DNA of 64,000 bases from Rothia similimucilaginosa (GTDB taxonomy: Bacteria > Actinomycetota > Actinomycetes > Actinomycetales > Micrococcaceae): NCBI RefSeq assembly GCF_029850875.1, contig NZ_JAOVAM010000003.1, forward strand, positions 62,001 to 126,000, written 5' to 3'. How positions within the stretch are numbered: the first letter of the stretch is position 1; the number at the start of each line of letters is the position of its first letter. The notes beneath the pieces were generated by a model. That model was given only the letters and a program-made list of their open reading frames with translations. It made no database searches and had not been told where the DNA came from. Of this stretch, positions 53,392 through 61,763 are shown piece by piece. The translations under genes and the position numbers were made by a program.

Positions 53392-53445
53392 CATCAACTA
53401 TGAAATACGCTCGGTCGATATGCACCGAATCATTCCGCGTATTCT

Positions 53446-53655
53446 TTATGCCTCATCCTCGTAGGACGCGTACTTTTCTGCGTATGCCGAGTAGTCGTCC
53501 TCGTCGTCATAGCGACGGCGGGACGAATCGGAGGACTTCGTTTTCTTCGCGCTGCTGAGCTCGCGCTCGAGTGCGCTGTAGTCGGTCTCGGGGCTGAAGT
53601 ACTTCATCTCCCGAGCCTGCCTTGTTGCTTTAGCCTTCTGACGGCCGCGCCCCAT
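53446..53655 (-). CDS. DUF3073 conserved actinobacterial protein
   Basis: 69 residues starting MGRGRQKAKATRQAREMKY, then FSPETDYSALERELSS and an acidic tail DDEDDYSAYAEKYASYEDEA. This family is short, charged and normally sits next to purM in actinobacteria. Function unknown. The shift away from purM is described as a finding. Confidence 0.88.
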   Translation of the reverse strand: MGRGRQKAKATRQAREMKYFSPETDYSALERELSSAKKTKSSDSSRRRYDDEDDYSAYAEKYASYEDEA

Positions 53656-54006
53656 GGCGTGACCCCCTCTTTCATCCTGTCCGAGGCGAACAGCACGTGC
53701 AGCGCATCGCTCTCGGATCGTTCAACAGTCTTTACTACACTATAGAGTACCCTGTTTCAGCCCTGAATGTCTCGCTCAGCGGCACCTATTTTGCGTATCA
53801 GAGCACTTCTTCGCACCGGAACAACCGTTTTATTTTGCACCCGCGGCTTTTTACCCCAGACGCCACAGAGCCCCGCACCGGGCGTATCGCTACAACCAAT
53901 GCGGGGCGAGTGCCTATCCTACCGGCTCACTCACAAAACCGGGTTCAGAGAAGGTACCGTGCCGGTCATGACATCCAGCACGGGGCTTGAGGGGCACTCC
54001 TGCCGT
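53656..54006. other. Intergenic region between DUF3073 and lipoprotein genes
   Basis: 351 bases with a GCCCCGCA/TGCGGGGC hairpin (53871-53878 with 53901-53908). No gene supported. Confidence 0.4.
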
Positions 54007-55638
54007 TTAGCTTGCGGTGAAGGAGCCCAGCAAGGTGGCGTTAGAAGCCAGGGTGGTGCTGGAGACATCCACGCTATCGGTGGTGGTGTACACGGTGTAG
54101 CTCTCGCCCTTAGTGATCTTGGAGCTGGAGACCACGATCAGTGCGGTGCTGGAGTTAGTCACCTTGTAGTTCGCCACCACGTTACCGGAGGAGTCGGTCA
54201 CCTGTACGGTGGTGCCGGCGCTCAGGTTCGATACATTGCTAATCTTCAGGTAGCCGCTGGTGGAGTTGGTCGAGGGCGCCTCGAACATGTCACCGGAGTT
54301 AGCCGCGGTCACGGTCGCGCCGTTGAGCAGCAGGTCGCCATTGGTATCCAGGGAGGTGTTACCACCGGTGAAGGGGCCGTAGACAATCACGGTGCCACCG
54401 GAGAGGGTTGCCGTACCGTTGGAATCGATGCCGTCGCCCTTCGCGTTCACGGTGACCGTACCGCCGGAGATGTTGATGGTTGCATCAACCACCTCGAAGG
54501 TGCCGCCTGCGCCACCGCCAGCCGGGGGCTGACCACCCTGTGCCGCATTACCCTGTCCCGTATTTCCCTGTGCAGCCTGGTTACGCTGGGCGGTCTGCGT
54601 GGTGGAGGTCGAAGCCGACTCGGTGCTGGTCGAGGTGGTACTGTACGAGGCATTGATACCGTCATCGGAGCTGGTCACGTTCACGGTGCCGTCCAGGATG
54701 TTGATGTACTGCCCCTCAATACCCTCGTTCGCCTGGTTAATGTTCAGGGTCCCACCAGAGATTTCAAGCACGCGCTCAGCCTTGAAACCATCATCATCTG
54801 CAGAGATGTTCACGGTACCACCGCTCAGGCGTACCCAGCCACGGTTGCCATCGGTATTATTGGTTGCCTTGATGCCGTCCTGACTTGCGGTTACGGTGAC
54901 GGTACCGTCCAGGATATCGACGTAATCCTTACCCTTGATGCCGGTGTTTGCCGCGTTCACTTCCAGGGTACCGGAGGCAATGACCAGGCCGTCAGAGGTG
55001 TGGATACCCTCTTCATACTTACCTTCAACCTTCAGGGTGCCTTCGCCCGCCAGGGTCAGGTCACTCTTGGAGTAGATAGCTGCGTCGGGGCTACCGCTGG
55101 CGGTATCCGCGTAGGAGGAGCCGTCAGAGACGGTGTTGGTGGTACCCGAGGCGGTGTAGATAACGACCTCGTCCGCCTCAACCACATTGATAGCTGCACC
55201 AGTGGAATTGGTAATCGTCGCATTCTTCAGGACCAGGCGGACCATGTCGCTGTCGGCTGCCTCAACCTTGATCTGGCCCTCGTAGGTACCGATGAGCTTG
55301 TAGTTGCCCGCCTTGGTGATGGTGATGACGCCGTCGCTTACGGTCACGCCGTCGATCGCAGTCGGGTTAGAAAGATTGATAGTAACTTCGCTGGAGGAAT
55401 CCCAGGTGACGTCCTTTGCAGAGTAGTGAGTGTCCTCGACGAGCTTCTCGCCGCTCTTCACGTCGGTAGAGAAGGAGTCCGCCACCTTCGAGGTGGTGTC
55501 CGAAGTGCTCGAAGCGGAGGTAGTGGTTGCGCTCGCTGCACTAGCGGTCGATGCCAAGTTTGCCGAGCAGCCGCTCAACGCCAGGGCTGACAGGAGAGTC
55601 AAGGAGGTTGCGCTCTTAATCATATTGCTCTTTTTCAT
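54007..55638 (-). CDS. Lipoprotein with Cthe_2159-like right-handed beta-helix carbohydrate-binding domain
   Basis: 543 residues. Lipobox LALSGCSA gives a lipid-anchored Cys23. After a Ser/Thr-rich linker, repeated beta-helix turns follow (SGGTVNISADDDGFKAERV, LDGTVNVTSSDDGINASYS, SGGTVTVNAKGDGIDSNG). A Gly/Gln-rich insertion (QRNQAAQGNTGQGNAAQGG) breaks the helix near residue 365. The fold is typical of DUF4353/Cthe_2159-type proteins that bind cellulose or pectin-like glycans, commonly linked with VTC-domain and CotH genes. ATG 55638 has AAAGGAAAACCC upstream. Third gene of the module. Confidence 0.82.
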   Translation of the reverse strand: MKKSNMIKSATSLTLLSALALSGCSANLASTASAASATTTSASSTSDTTSKVADSFSTDVKSGEKLVEDTHYSAKDVTWDSSSEVTINLSNPTAIDGVTVSDGVITITKAGNYKLIGTYEGQIKVEAADSDMVRLVLKNATITNSTGAAINVVEADEVVIYTASGTTNTVSDGSSYADTASGSPDAAIYSKSDLTLAGEGTLKVEGKYEEGIHTSDGLVIASGTLEVNAANTGIKGKDYVDILDGTVTVTASQDGIKATNNTDGNRGWVRLSGGTVNISADDDGFKAERVLEISGGTLNINQANEGIEGQYINILDGTVNVTSSDDGINASYSTTSTSTESASTSTTQTAQRNQAAQGNTGQGNAAQGGQPPAGGGAGGTFEVVDATINISGGTVTVNAKGDGIDSNGTATLSGGTVIVYGPFTGGNTSLDTNGDLLLNGATVTAANSGDMFEAPSTNSTSGYLKISNVSNLSAGTTVQVTDSSGNVVANYKVTNSSTALIVVSSSKITKGESYTVYTTTDSVDVSSTTLASNATLLGSFTAS

Positions 55639-55806
55639 GGGTTTTCCTTTGTGTTTGGGTGACTACTCACGTAGAGCCAACGCCACAGGGGTAAGACGTA
55701 TGTGAAATGTGAATATGTGTGAGAGCGGTTATTGCCTGTGTGGGGTGATAAAGCCGGTGTTGTATTTGGTTCGGGGTTAGATACGCGGTTTAGAGGATTG
55801 GTGGCT

Positions 55807-55849
55807 GGAGGTGCGGGTAAGGTAGGTGCGCTACCCTACCCGCACCTCC
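55807..55849 (-). terminator. Long hairpin after the VTC-domain gene
   Basis: A 19-bp arm (55807-55825) pairs with 55831-55849 with one mismatch, five-base loop. It lies between the VTC-domain gene and the lipoprotein gene, so the latter may be attenuated or separately transcribed. Confidence 0.65.
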
Positions 55850-55878
55850 CACATTGCCGTTTTAGCGAGGTTGCCGTT

Positions 55879-56799
55879 TTATGCGGCTGCGAAACCCTCG
55901 GTCAGCAGCTTCTGGTAATCCTCTTCGGTCATGTCATCCACGTTGAGGCGGGTACCGTTGACCGGTTCCAGGTGCATCCAATTCTTGATGGTTTCTTCCC
56001 ACTTGTTGCTTGCCAGCTGCGGGTTTAGCACCGCCATACCGGTTGCAAACTTGGAAATCTTCGTGGGGGTGATGCCCGCATCCCAAAGATGCTGGTCTGC
56101 CACAGAGGGCTCCACACCGGACTTGGTTTCAATGATGACCGCGTTCGGCAGGCCGTAGGTGGTGCCAACCAGGTTACCGTGGTAGTTGCGGTAGTTCACG
56201 CCCGCCATGAGGATGTTCTCAGACAGAGGTGTCCAGGTCAGGGCGTTATCTACCGTCATACGGGAGGCGACGGGGTTCTTCTCGCTCTGCGGCAGGAAGA
56301 CCGTGGTACGGCGGTAGCCGGTGGTCAGAACCGCCTCCAGCTTGTGCACGGGGCCCGCAAGGATATCGCCGAGCGCTGCGGTGATGTACTCGTGGCCTTC
56401 GGCGGTGAGCGTATCGCGGTTCTCGAAGGTATACGGGATACGCTTCTTGACGGTCATATCCTGCTCACCGTCTGTCTTGACCTCTAAGAAGGTCAGTTCC
56501 GAGTCCAGGTAGCTACGGGTACGAATCTTGAAGGTGTCCGGGCGGCTGTACGCTGCCGAATGGTAGCTCTGCATCTGCGGAGTGTCGAAGTAGACCGATT
56601 CGTAGGCGAAGTCGCGCTGGTCATCGATTTCCATGACGGAGGCTCCTGCGTCAAGCGTGGAGAGTACCTTGGCTGCGGTTTCTGCCTCGACAATGTACTT
56701 GCGGTCCACACGGGTCTGCATGGCTGCCTGCTCGTTCATGGCTTCGAGGCTGATACTCTTCCACTCGGCGGGGATGATATTTGCGGCTGCGTTAGTCAT
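55879..56799 (-). CDS. VTC-domain polyphosphate polymerase-like protein
   Basis: 306 residues of the VTC/triphosphate-tunnel fold: QTRVDRKYIVEAETAAKVL, YESVYFDTPQMQSYHSAAY, FKIRTRSYLDSELTFLEVKT, KKRIPYTF, YRRTTVFLPQ, and VIIETKSG. Charged strands line a tunnel that in yeast Vtc4 polymerises ATP into polyphosphate. The bacterial group is usually encoded with CotH and DUF4956; activity in it is unproven. It lies 116 bases downstream of the DUF4956 gene. Confidence 0.88.
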   Translation of the reverse strand: MTNAAANIIPAEWKSISLEAMNEQAAMQTRVDRKYIVEAETAAKVLSTLDAGASVMEIDDQRDFAYESVYFDTPQMQSYHSAAYSRPDTFKIRTRSYLDSELTFLEVKTDGEQDMTVKKRIPYTFENRDTLTAEGHEYITAALGDILAGPVHKLEAVLTTGYRRTTVFLPQSEKNPVASRMTVDNALTWTPLSENILMAGVNYRNYHGNLVGTTYGLPNAVIIETKSGVEPSVADQHLWDAGITPTKISKFATGMAVLNPQLASNKWEETIKNWMHLEPVNGTRLNVDDMTEEDYQKLLTEGFAAA

Positions 56800-56915
56800 G
56801 GGTCTTCGTCCTTCTGGGGGTGCCGCCTCGGTGCGTTCGAGGTAGCTGGTCGTGATGGGGGTATTAGGGCTGTCGTGCAGTATGAGTGAATCGGAGGCTT
56901 TTGTACTGGCTGGTT

Positions 56916-57650
56916 TTACTTACCTACCGGGGTGCGCTGTAGGGGAATCATCCGAGTGTCCAGCGTGGCGTGCGCCTCAGCGGTGGGTGCTACAGGCTGG
57001 CGGGTTGCGGTCATCTGCGGTGCTGCTGGGTGAGCTACTGCCGAGATGGGTGCTACGTGAGCCTGTGCCGCCTCCACCGCTGCATGGGTGCCGCCCTCGG
57101 TGGTTTCCTTAGGCTGGTAGGTGACGGTGGCGCGGGTCAGGTTGTTCACCATGTCCAGCTCGGTGATTTTCAGCGAGGTGACGGTGTAACCCAGGCGAGC
57201 GCTCAGGTATGCTTTGAGCTCTTCCTCGTCGCTAATCGCACGATCGGCGGTGACAGTCTGAGTCTGGTCGGTAGAGATCGGGGTGCTACGCGAGTCGAGA
57301 ATCGCAATCAGGGCGACCAGGGTAGCCATGAGACCGAAGGCGATGTACGCCGGGCTGATGTTCACACCGGCGATCATGCCGACCGAGAGGGCTACGAAGT
57401 AGTAACCCACCTCGCGCTGGCTCAGGGCGGTGGAACGCAATCGGATAATCGACAAGACACCGAAGAGACCCATGCCCATAGCGGATGCATTCGAGCCGGC
57501 AGATACCAGCGCCACCGAGACGGTGAAGATGCCGGCGTTGATGACCGCGTAAGAAATCATTAGTTCGCGGTTGCGGTGCCGCGCCATGTAGAGGGTGCAG
57601 AGGGCTGCGATGGCTATGGCATCGGCAATCGCCATGGTCAAAATAGTCAT
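56916..57650 (-). CDS. DUF4956 membrane protein
   Basis: 244 residues. Four TM helices in the first 120 residues (TILTMAIADAIAIAALCTLY, MISYAVINAGIFTVSVAL, GMGLFGVLSIIRLRSTAL, SVGMIAGVNISPAYIAFGLM) with the characteristic GLFGVLSIIRLRSTALSQRE motif. The last 120 residues are a soluble domain with a ferredoxin-like strand pattern followed by a Pro/Ala-rich tail. In many genomes DUF4956 accompanies VTC-domain proteins and CotH. It is probably the membrane anchor of the module. Start ATG 57650. Confidence 0.85.
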   Translation of the reverse strand: MTILTMAIADAIAIAALCTLYMARHRNRELMISYAVINAGIFTVSVALVSAGSNASAMGMGLFGVLSIIRLRSTALSQREVGYYFVALSVGMIAGVNISPAYIAFGLMATLVALIAILDSRSTPISTDQTQTVTADRAISDEEELKAYLSARLGYTVTSLKITELDMVNNLTRATVTYQPKETTEGGTHAAVEAAQAHVAPISAVAHPAAPQMTATRQPVAPTAEAHATLDTRMIPLQRTPVGK

Positions 57651-57891
57651 TGGACGCTCCAGACGTCGTGTCGTGATGTTTGCGGCGCTTTTTGCTGTCT
57701 GTTCTTCAGCTCCAAGCTGTGCGTTCTTTGTAATCTCTAGACTCCCGGTTGAAGCTATGTTTTTGCTGTGTTTGCATTAACTTAGAGTTAAGTGTTACAA
57801 CTCTCAGAAAATACCCCCGGTCTGAGCCCCCCAATACATGTGATGAAAACGTGACCTGTTTTTGTTTGTACTCAGCGAAAAGGGTATAAAA
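57651..57891. promoter_or_regulatory. Upstream region of the DUF4956 operon with inverted repeat
   Basis: Contains AGAGTT (57784-57789)/AACTCT (57799-57804), a 6-bp inverted repeat with a 9-base spacer, about 140 bases before the start. The repeat could be a regulator site overlapping the minus-strand promoter. Confidence 0.4.
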
Positions 57892-57922
57892 ATGGGCTCC
57901 CTCCGATACGGAGGGAGCCCAT
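57892..57922 (-). terminator. Terminator of first Excalibur gene
   Basis: A perfect 14-bp stem (57892-57905 with 57909-57922), three-base loop; A5 on the plus strand to the left gives a U run in the minus-strand RNA. Confidence 0.85.
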
Positions 57923-57955
57923 AAAAGCAGCTAAAAACTTAGCAACTAGGCGTTA

Positions 57956-58930
57956 TTATGCCTTCTTACGCATGCGGGTTGCCACGATAGTCGCGCCACC
58001 AGCACCCAGAGCAATCAGACCCAGACCAGCAGCGGTCATCGCATCGGATGCACCGGTCTTAGCCAGGGAAGAAGAGCCCTTGGAGGATGCGTTGGAGGAA
58101 CCAGAACCCAGGTCGTCATTGGAGTTGGAGCTCATGCCAACGTGATCAGAGGTGGAGTTCTCGTAGTTCGGCTGCTCTTCGCAACCTTCGTCGTCGCCAT
58201 CAGCATCGAACTTCTCGCGGAAGTCCGGATCACCCTTGAAAATAGAGGTACCACGATCTGCCCATACGTCAGCACAGTTCTGGTACTTGTAGGTCTTCTC
58301 GTCCTTTGCGGAGGGCTGAGTAGCCTCGTCAGACTTCTGCTCTTCGGCAGGCTTAGTTGCCTCAGAAGATGCAGACTCGGATGCCTCAGCGCTGGGCTCG
58401 GTGGTCGGCTCAGCAGTGGGAGCCGGGGTCGGGTTCTCGGAAGGAGCCGGGGTGGACTCTTCGCTAGGTGCGGGAGCGGGCTGCTCTGCAACCTTAATGG
58501 TCACGGTAGCTGCCTTACCGCCGCGGGGAACGTCGCCGTCCTTTAGGGAGCCGGACAGCAGGTAAATGTCAACGGAAACACTGCCGTGCAGTTCTGCTTG
58601 CCAGGGAATGGTAACGGAGAAGTTACCGTTCTCGTCAGCGTGGATTTCCAGGTAGTCCTGGCCGTTAATCTTAACGGCGCCCTTGTTCAGCTTTAGTGCC
58701 AGAACGGAACCGGAGGTGCCATCAGCGGTCTTGAAGCCTTCGCCGCCAATGTTCAGACCTTCGCCCTCAACCCATACGTCGGGGGCAATGAACTGTGCAG
58801 AGTCTGCGTAGGTGTGGACGACCTGAGGCTTGCCTTCAACAGCGAAGGTTGCGGGGACGGAAGTAGCAACGAGGCCACAGCCGATGAGTGCGGTGGCGCC
58901 GATGCGTGCGATGTTGTTTCGAATGCTCAT
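57956..58930 (-). CDS. Excalibur-domain LAxTG cell-wall-anchored protein, first paralogue
   Basis: 324 residues. Signal peptide (about 1-30, ARIGATALIGCGLVATSVPATFA), a beta-domain of about 110 residues (TYADSAQFIAPDVWVEGEGL, EGFKTADGTSGSVLALKL, VSVDIYLLSGSLKDGD), a Pro/Glu-rich linker, an Excalibur calcium-binding-like domain (NCADVWADRG...DPDFREKFDADGDDEGCE), a Ser/Asn-rich spacer, and a sortase signal LAKTG followed by a hydrophobic helix and RMRKK. LAxTG is the class E sortase motif common in actinobacteria. Function of the beta-domain is unknown. Close paralogue of the next gene. Confidence 0.88.
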   Translation of the reverse strand: MSIRNNIARIGATALIGCGLVATSVPATFAVEGKPQVVHTYADSAQFIAPDVWVEGEGLNIGGEGFKTADGTSGSVLALKLNKGAVKINGQDYLEIHADENGNFSVTIPWQAELHGSVSVDIYLLSGSLKDGDVPRGGKAATVTIKVAEQPAPAPSEESTPAPSENPTPAPTAEPTTEPSAEASESASSEATKPAEEQKSDEATQPSAKDEKTYKYQNCADVWADRGTSIFKGDPDFREKFDADGDDEGCEEQPNYENSTSDHVGMSSNSNDDLGSGSSNASSKGSSSLAKTGASDAMTAAGLGLIALGAGGATIVATRMRKKA

Positions 58931-59164
58931 GCCCCCATTCTAACGAGCGAAGCTTAGGATACCGGCCTCCAAGAAGCCAATTTGTTATGACCTAACTCAC
59001 AAAATATATTTTTTTGAAGGTTTCTTGAAGGCATGGTTGAACTATATAAGCCTTTTACACCGTCGTACACCCCTAAAGTCTCAATCTAACATTGAGGAGA
59101 ATAACAAGTACATACCCCGCCCCATCAGCACAACCCAATAGCAAAAACCACCCCGTTAAACGCG

Positions 59165-59208
59165 AAAATCCCTTCCATCCAAACACTCGAGCATTCGGGG
59201 GGAAGGGA
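59165..59208 (-). terminator. Terminator of second Excalibur gene
   Basis: TCCCTTCC (59169-59176) pairs with GGAAGGGA (59201-59208); AAAA to the left gives a U run on the minus-strand transcript. The 58931-59240 interval otherwise shows only AT-rich DNA. Confidence 0.6.
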
Positions 59209-59240
59209 CCCTCACTCACCACCGGGCAGCGGTAATAGTT

Positions 59241-60458
59241 TTAGGAGTTCTTGCGGTTACGGACAGCAGACACGCCAGCAACACCCAGACCCAGAGCTAC
59301 CAGGCCCATACCAGCAATGGTAAAAGCATTGGAAGCACCGGTATTAGCAAGGGAAGAGCGCTGAGCGCGGCTAGAAGTGTAGTTAGTCGAAGCGGAGGAA
59401 GAACCCAAGTTGTCCAGACCGCCAGAGTTGCGGGAAGAAGAACCCGAAGAAATATTGGAGGAGGAACCGCCGTCAGTGACCTCACTGTTAATAACCTCGC
59501 AGCCCAGACCGTTGTTATCAGTATCGAACTGCTTGCGGAAGTCCGGGTGGCTCGAAGAGATAGGAGCCAGACCAGCAGCCGCCACCTCAGAGCAGTTCGC
59601 GAAGCGAGTGCTCTCAGCCGAACCGGTCACCTGTTCAGTAGCGGAAGTGGAATCACCCGACTGATCCTTCGCATCATTCGCAACGGATGCGTTCTTATCA
59701 GCAGCAGCCGAGGCAGAAGCCGACTCAGTAGCCGAAGCAGAAGCAGATGCCGAAGCGGAGGGGGTAGCCACCACAGAAGCGGAAGCCGATGCGGTAGCCG
59801 AGGGGCTCGCTGAAGCAGTCGCAGAAGCCTTCCCATCCACGCGGTCCTTGATCTCTGCATCCACGGAGGCAATGACCTCATCAGCACCAGAAGCCGAGGC
59901 GGTAGCAGATGCGGAAGGCGCCACAGAAGCGGAGGGGGTAGCCACCACGGAAGCGGTTGCCGAAGCAGAAGCGCTCGCAGACGCGGTAGCGGAGGGGGTT
60001 GCTTCCTGAACGGAACGAGCCTCAATCTTCACGGTGGCTGCCTTGCCGCCGCGAGCGGTGTCGTTATCCTTCAAGGATCCGGAGAGCAGGTAGACGTCCA
60101 CGGAGATACGCTCATCCAGGTCGTCCTGCCAGGGAATGGAGACGGAGAAGTTGCCCTTCTCATCAGCCTGAACTTCCAGGTAGTCCTTGCCGTCAATCTT
60201 GACGGTACCCTTGTTCAGCTTGATAGCGATGGTGGAGCCGGAGGTACCGTCCTGGGTCAGGAAGCCTTCGCCGGTAATCTTCAGGGCTTCGCCCTTGTAC
60301 CAGACCTCAGAAATATGGGAGGCCGCCTTGTCGGCGTAGACGTAGGTGACGGACTCTTCACCGTTCTGAGCGAAAGTTGCGGGGATTGCGGTGACTACCA
60401 GACCGCAACCGATCAGGGCGGTGGCACCGAAGCGAGTGATAGTGTGTCGAATGTCCAT
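59241..60458 (-). CDS. Excalibur-domain LAxTG cell-wall-anchored protein, second paralogue
   Basis: 405 residues with the same layout: signal peptide (TRFGATALIGCGLVVTAIPATFA), an N-terminal domain about 60% identical by eye (VSVDVYLLSGSLKDNDTARGG), then a long Ala/Ser repeat stalk, an Excalibur domain (NCSEVAAAG...HPDFRKQFDTDNNGLGCE), and the sorting signal LANTG with a helix and RNRKNS. Here the stalk is far longer than in the first copy. Tandem duplication with divergent linkers is likely. Probably displays the N-terminal domain away from the wall. Confidence 0.88.
   Translation of the reverse strand: MDIRHTITRFGATALIGCGLVVTAIPATFAQNGEESVTYVYADKAASHISEVWYKGEALKITGEGFLTQDGTSGSTIAIKLNKGTVKIDGKDYLEVQADEKGNFSVSIPWQDDLDERISVDVYLLSGSLKDNDTARGGKAATVKIEARSVQEATPSATASASASASATASVVATPSASVAPSASATASASGADEVIASVDAEIKDRVDGKASATASASPSATASASASVVATPSASASASASATESASASAAADKNASVANDAKDQSGDSTSATEQVTGSAESTRFANCSEVAAAGLAPISSSHPDFRKQFDTDNNGLGCEVINSEVTDGGSSSNISSGSSSRNSGGLDNLGSSSASTNYTSSRAQRSSLANTGASNAFTIAGMGLVALGLGVAGVSAVRNRKNS
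59650..59996 (-). repeat. Ala/Ser low-complexity stalk coding repeat
   Basis: Within the second Excalibur gene, codons for ASAS/ATAS units are repeated about 100 residues long with interruptions (VVATPSASV twice or more). Such repeats expand and contract easily by slippage; the paralogue uses a Pro/Glu linker instead. Confidence 0.7.
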
Positions 60459-60635
60459 CCCATCATTTTATCCCCGCGTGGTGGGTTTAGCCGCCTGTCT
60501 AGAGGCTATGTGCAATTACTTGCAACACAAAATAGCATTTTCGTGCACTTAACCTTGGGTCGTTGCACGTGCAGTAATATTCGCTGGAGAAACAGCATTC
60601 ACTATAGAAACAGCGCTGCCTAAACCTCGGCAACC

Positions 60636-61604
60636 TTAAACATCAACGGCGTCGAGCATGAGTTCCAGCGCCTCGCCCACGCCGGTACGCCACAGGTAGG
60701 TAGCCTTCGCATCTGCACGACCGGGGCCGCCGTTAACGACAGCGACCGGCTTGCCGGCGCTCAGAGCCTCCAGCACAATCTTGTAGCTGCTCATGACCGC
60801 AACCGAGGAGCCCACCACCAGCAACGCCGAACATTCAGCGAGCATGGCATCCTTGCGTACCTTACGTTCGGCGGGCACAGACTCACCAAAGTACACCACA
60901 TCCGGCTTGAGGCGGGTCGAACTGCAGCCGAGGCAGGGCACCATCTGAAAATCGCGGATATAGAGGTCGTCCAGCTCCACATCACCGTCAGGGTTCACGC
61001 GTAGCTCTTCATCTTCAAGGTGCGCTAGGTAGCCGGGGTTCGCCGCGTCCAGACGTGTATCCAGGCTTTCGCGACTCTCGTCCTGCCCGCAGTCCAGGCA
61101 CACAATACGGGAGAGGTCGCCGTGCAATGCCAGTAGGCGAGGGCTTCCAGCACGGGCGTGCAGCCCATCCACGTTCTGCGTAATCACACCGCTCACGGCA
61201 CCCAGCTGTTCCAGCTCGGCGAGCGCATAGTGGGCGCGGTTCGGTTCGGCGCGGCGCATACGGCGCCAGCCCACGTAGGAGCGCGCCCAGTAGCGTTGGC
61301 GGGCGGCGTCATCGTAGCGGAATTCCTGGTAGGTCATGGGGCGGTGGTCATGCAGGGAGCCGCCGGGTCCGCGGTAGTCGGGGATACCGGATTCGGTGCT
61401 CACTCCCGCGCCGGTGAGCACGAGAACCTTGCCCGCCTTGAGTAGCTCGGCAATACCCGCGGATACGTATTCTTCGTCGTGCGGGGTGGCGTTCTCAGAG
61501 ACAACGCGCTGAATCGAGCGGATTGCGGCACGGTGCACGGAGGCAATTTCTTCGCGTTGCTCACCGGCGGCGGCGAAGTTCTGGTGGTCAGTCCAGCGGT
61601 CCAT
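60636..61604 (-). CDS. NAD-dependent protein deacetylase (Sir2 family)
   Basis: 322 residues, class II sirtuin (SIRT4-like). NAD site GAGVSTESGIPDYRGPGG, QNVDGLH, catalytic His in LLALHGDLSR, zinc cysteines CLDC and CLGC, and the cofactor-binding GSSVAVMSSYKIV and VVNGGPGRAD. ATG 61604 fits GAGGAGAA upstream. An N-terminal 50-residue stretch before the fold is unusual (DHQNFAAAGEQREEI). May remove acyl groups from metabolic enzymes; substrate unknown. Confidence 0.9.
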   Translation of the reverse strand: MDRWTDHQNFAAAGEQREEIASVHRAAIRSIQRVVSENATPHDEEYVSAGIAELLKAGKVLVLTGAGVSTESGIPDYRGPGGSLHDHRPMTYQEFRYDDAARQRYWARSYVGWRRMRRAEPNRAHYALAELEQLGAVSGVITQNVDGLHARAGSPRLLALHGDLSRIVCLDCGQDESRESLDTRLDAANPGYLAHLEDEELRVNPDGDVELDDLYIRDFQMVPCLGCSSTRLKPDVVYFGESVPAERKVRKDAMLAECSALLVVGSSVAVMSSYKIVLEALSAGKPVAVVNGGPGRADAKATYLWRTGVGEALELMLDAVDV

Positions 61605-61662
61605 TCTTCTCCTCAATGCTCTGTGTATTAGTGCGGTTCAGCGCGGTTCTAGTGCGTTAAAC

Positions 61663-61699
61663 GGCTGTGGGGCACCCCCTTTGAGGGTACCCCACAGCC
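61663..61699. terminator. Hairpin between clpB and the sirtuin gene
   Basis: GGCTGTGGGG (61663-61672) pairs with CCCCACAGCC (61690-61699) with extra CCC/GGG pairing inside. The T6 run lies on the right, so it suits rightward transcripts; for clpB (leftward) the tail is weak. Confidence 0.5.
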
Positions 61700-61763
61700 T
61701 ATTTTTTATGGTTTCGAATGTGCAAAACTCAGCCACAGGCTAAGTCCACCCAGCCGGTTGAGC

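Noticed and set aside
59650-59996. Repeat region as a CRISPR-like or regulatory array
   Set aside because: It is in frame and encodes an Ala/Ser stalk; repeats are degenerate codon repeats.
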